In this document: positions 6,340 to 6,358 of the stretch, in pieces | How positions within the stretch are numbered: position 1 is the stretch's first letter | How the letters are laid out: every line of letters starts with the position of its first letter | Assembly (NCBI GenBank): GCA_002501845.1 | Contig: DAOL01000057.1 | Location: 5,239 to 11,596, forward strand | Origin: Nitrososphaera sp. UBA217 | Lineage (GTDB): Archaea; Thermoproteota; Nitrososphaeria; Nitrososphaerales; Nitrososphaeraceae | Direction: 5' to 3' | Length of the DNA: 6,358 bases | Notes under the pieces: model-generated | Databases searched by the model: none | What the model was told of the DNA's origin: nothing | Seen by the model: only the letters and a program-made list of their open reading frames with translations | Translations under genes and position numbers: made by a program

Positions 6340-6358
6340 TGCCAGCTTTTCGATTCGT

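Noticed and set aside
5575..6358. A toxin, defence or mobile system hidden in the membrane gene region
   Set aside because: The minus-strand protein has the ABC-2 permease signature and topology. No integrase, nuclease, repeat array or terminal inverted repeats were found.

Overview
The window is an ordinary-looking stretch of archaeal chromosome, most likely from an ammonia-oxidising Thaumarchaeote of the Nitrososphaera type. I base this on an Lhr-family helicase with a C-terminal zinc ribbon, an archaeal RPA with several OB folds, TATA-box promoters at leaderless-like spacing, alternative start codons, and a base composition of roughly half G+C. The family calls are firm. The genus is an inference from recognition and was not tested by any search.

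Layout, left to right. (1) Positions 1-1649, + strand: the C-terminal part of a large Lhr-type superfamily 2 helicase, whose ATPase core lies upstream of the window. (2) Positions 1688-3157, - strand: a replication protein A-like single-stranded DNA-binding protein, convergent with the helicase across a 38-base gap. (3) Positions 3158-3246: a short divergent promoter region with TATA-like elements for both flanking genes. (4) Positions 3247-4605, + strand: a flavin-dependent pyridine nucleotide-disulfide oxidoreductase with an intact redox cysteine pair. It looks more like the mycothione / bis-gamma-glutamylcystine reductase branch than a classical lipoamide dehydrogenase. (5) Positions 4640-5578, + strand: a DrrA-type ABC transporter ATPase. 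(6) Positions 5575-6339 or beyond, - strand: an ABC-2 type permease. Its stop codon overlaps that of the ATPase gene, tail to tail.

The helicase and RPA both belong to DNA maintenance, but they are transcribed towards each other and do not form an operon. The ATPase and permease are natural partners in an exporter, yet they lie on opposite strands, which is unusual for such a pair. The oxidoreductase and the ATPase are co-directional, 34 bases apart, and could share a transcript.

I see no RNA gene, CRISPR array, insertion sequence, attachment site or unexplained long non-coding stretch. No gap exceeds 90 bases. I found no clear evidence of a new defence or mobile system. The points worth a second look are the identity of the oxidoreductase, the convergent transporter pair, and the start-codon puzzle at the RPA gene.
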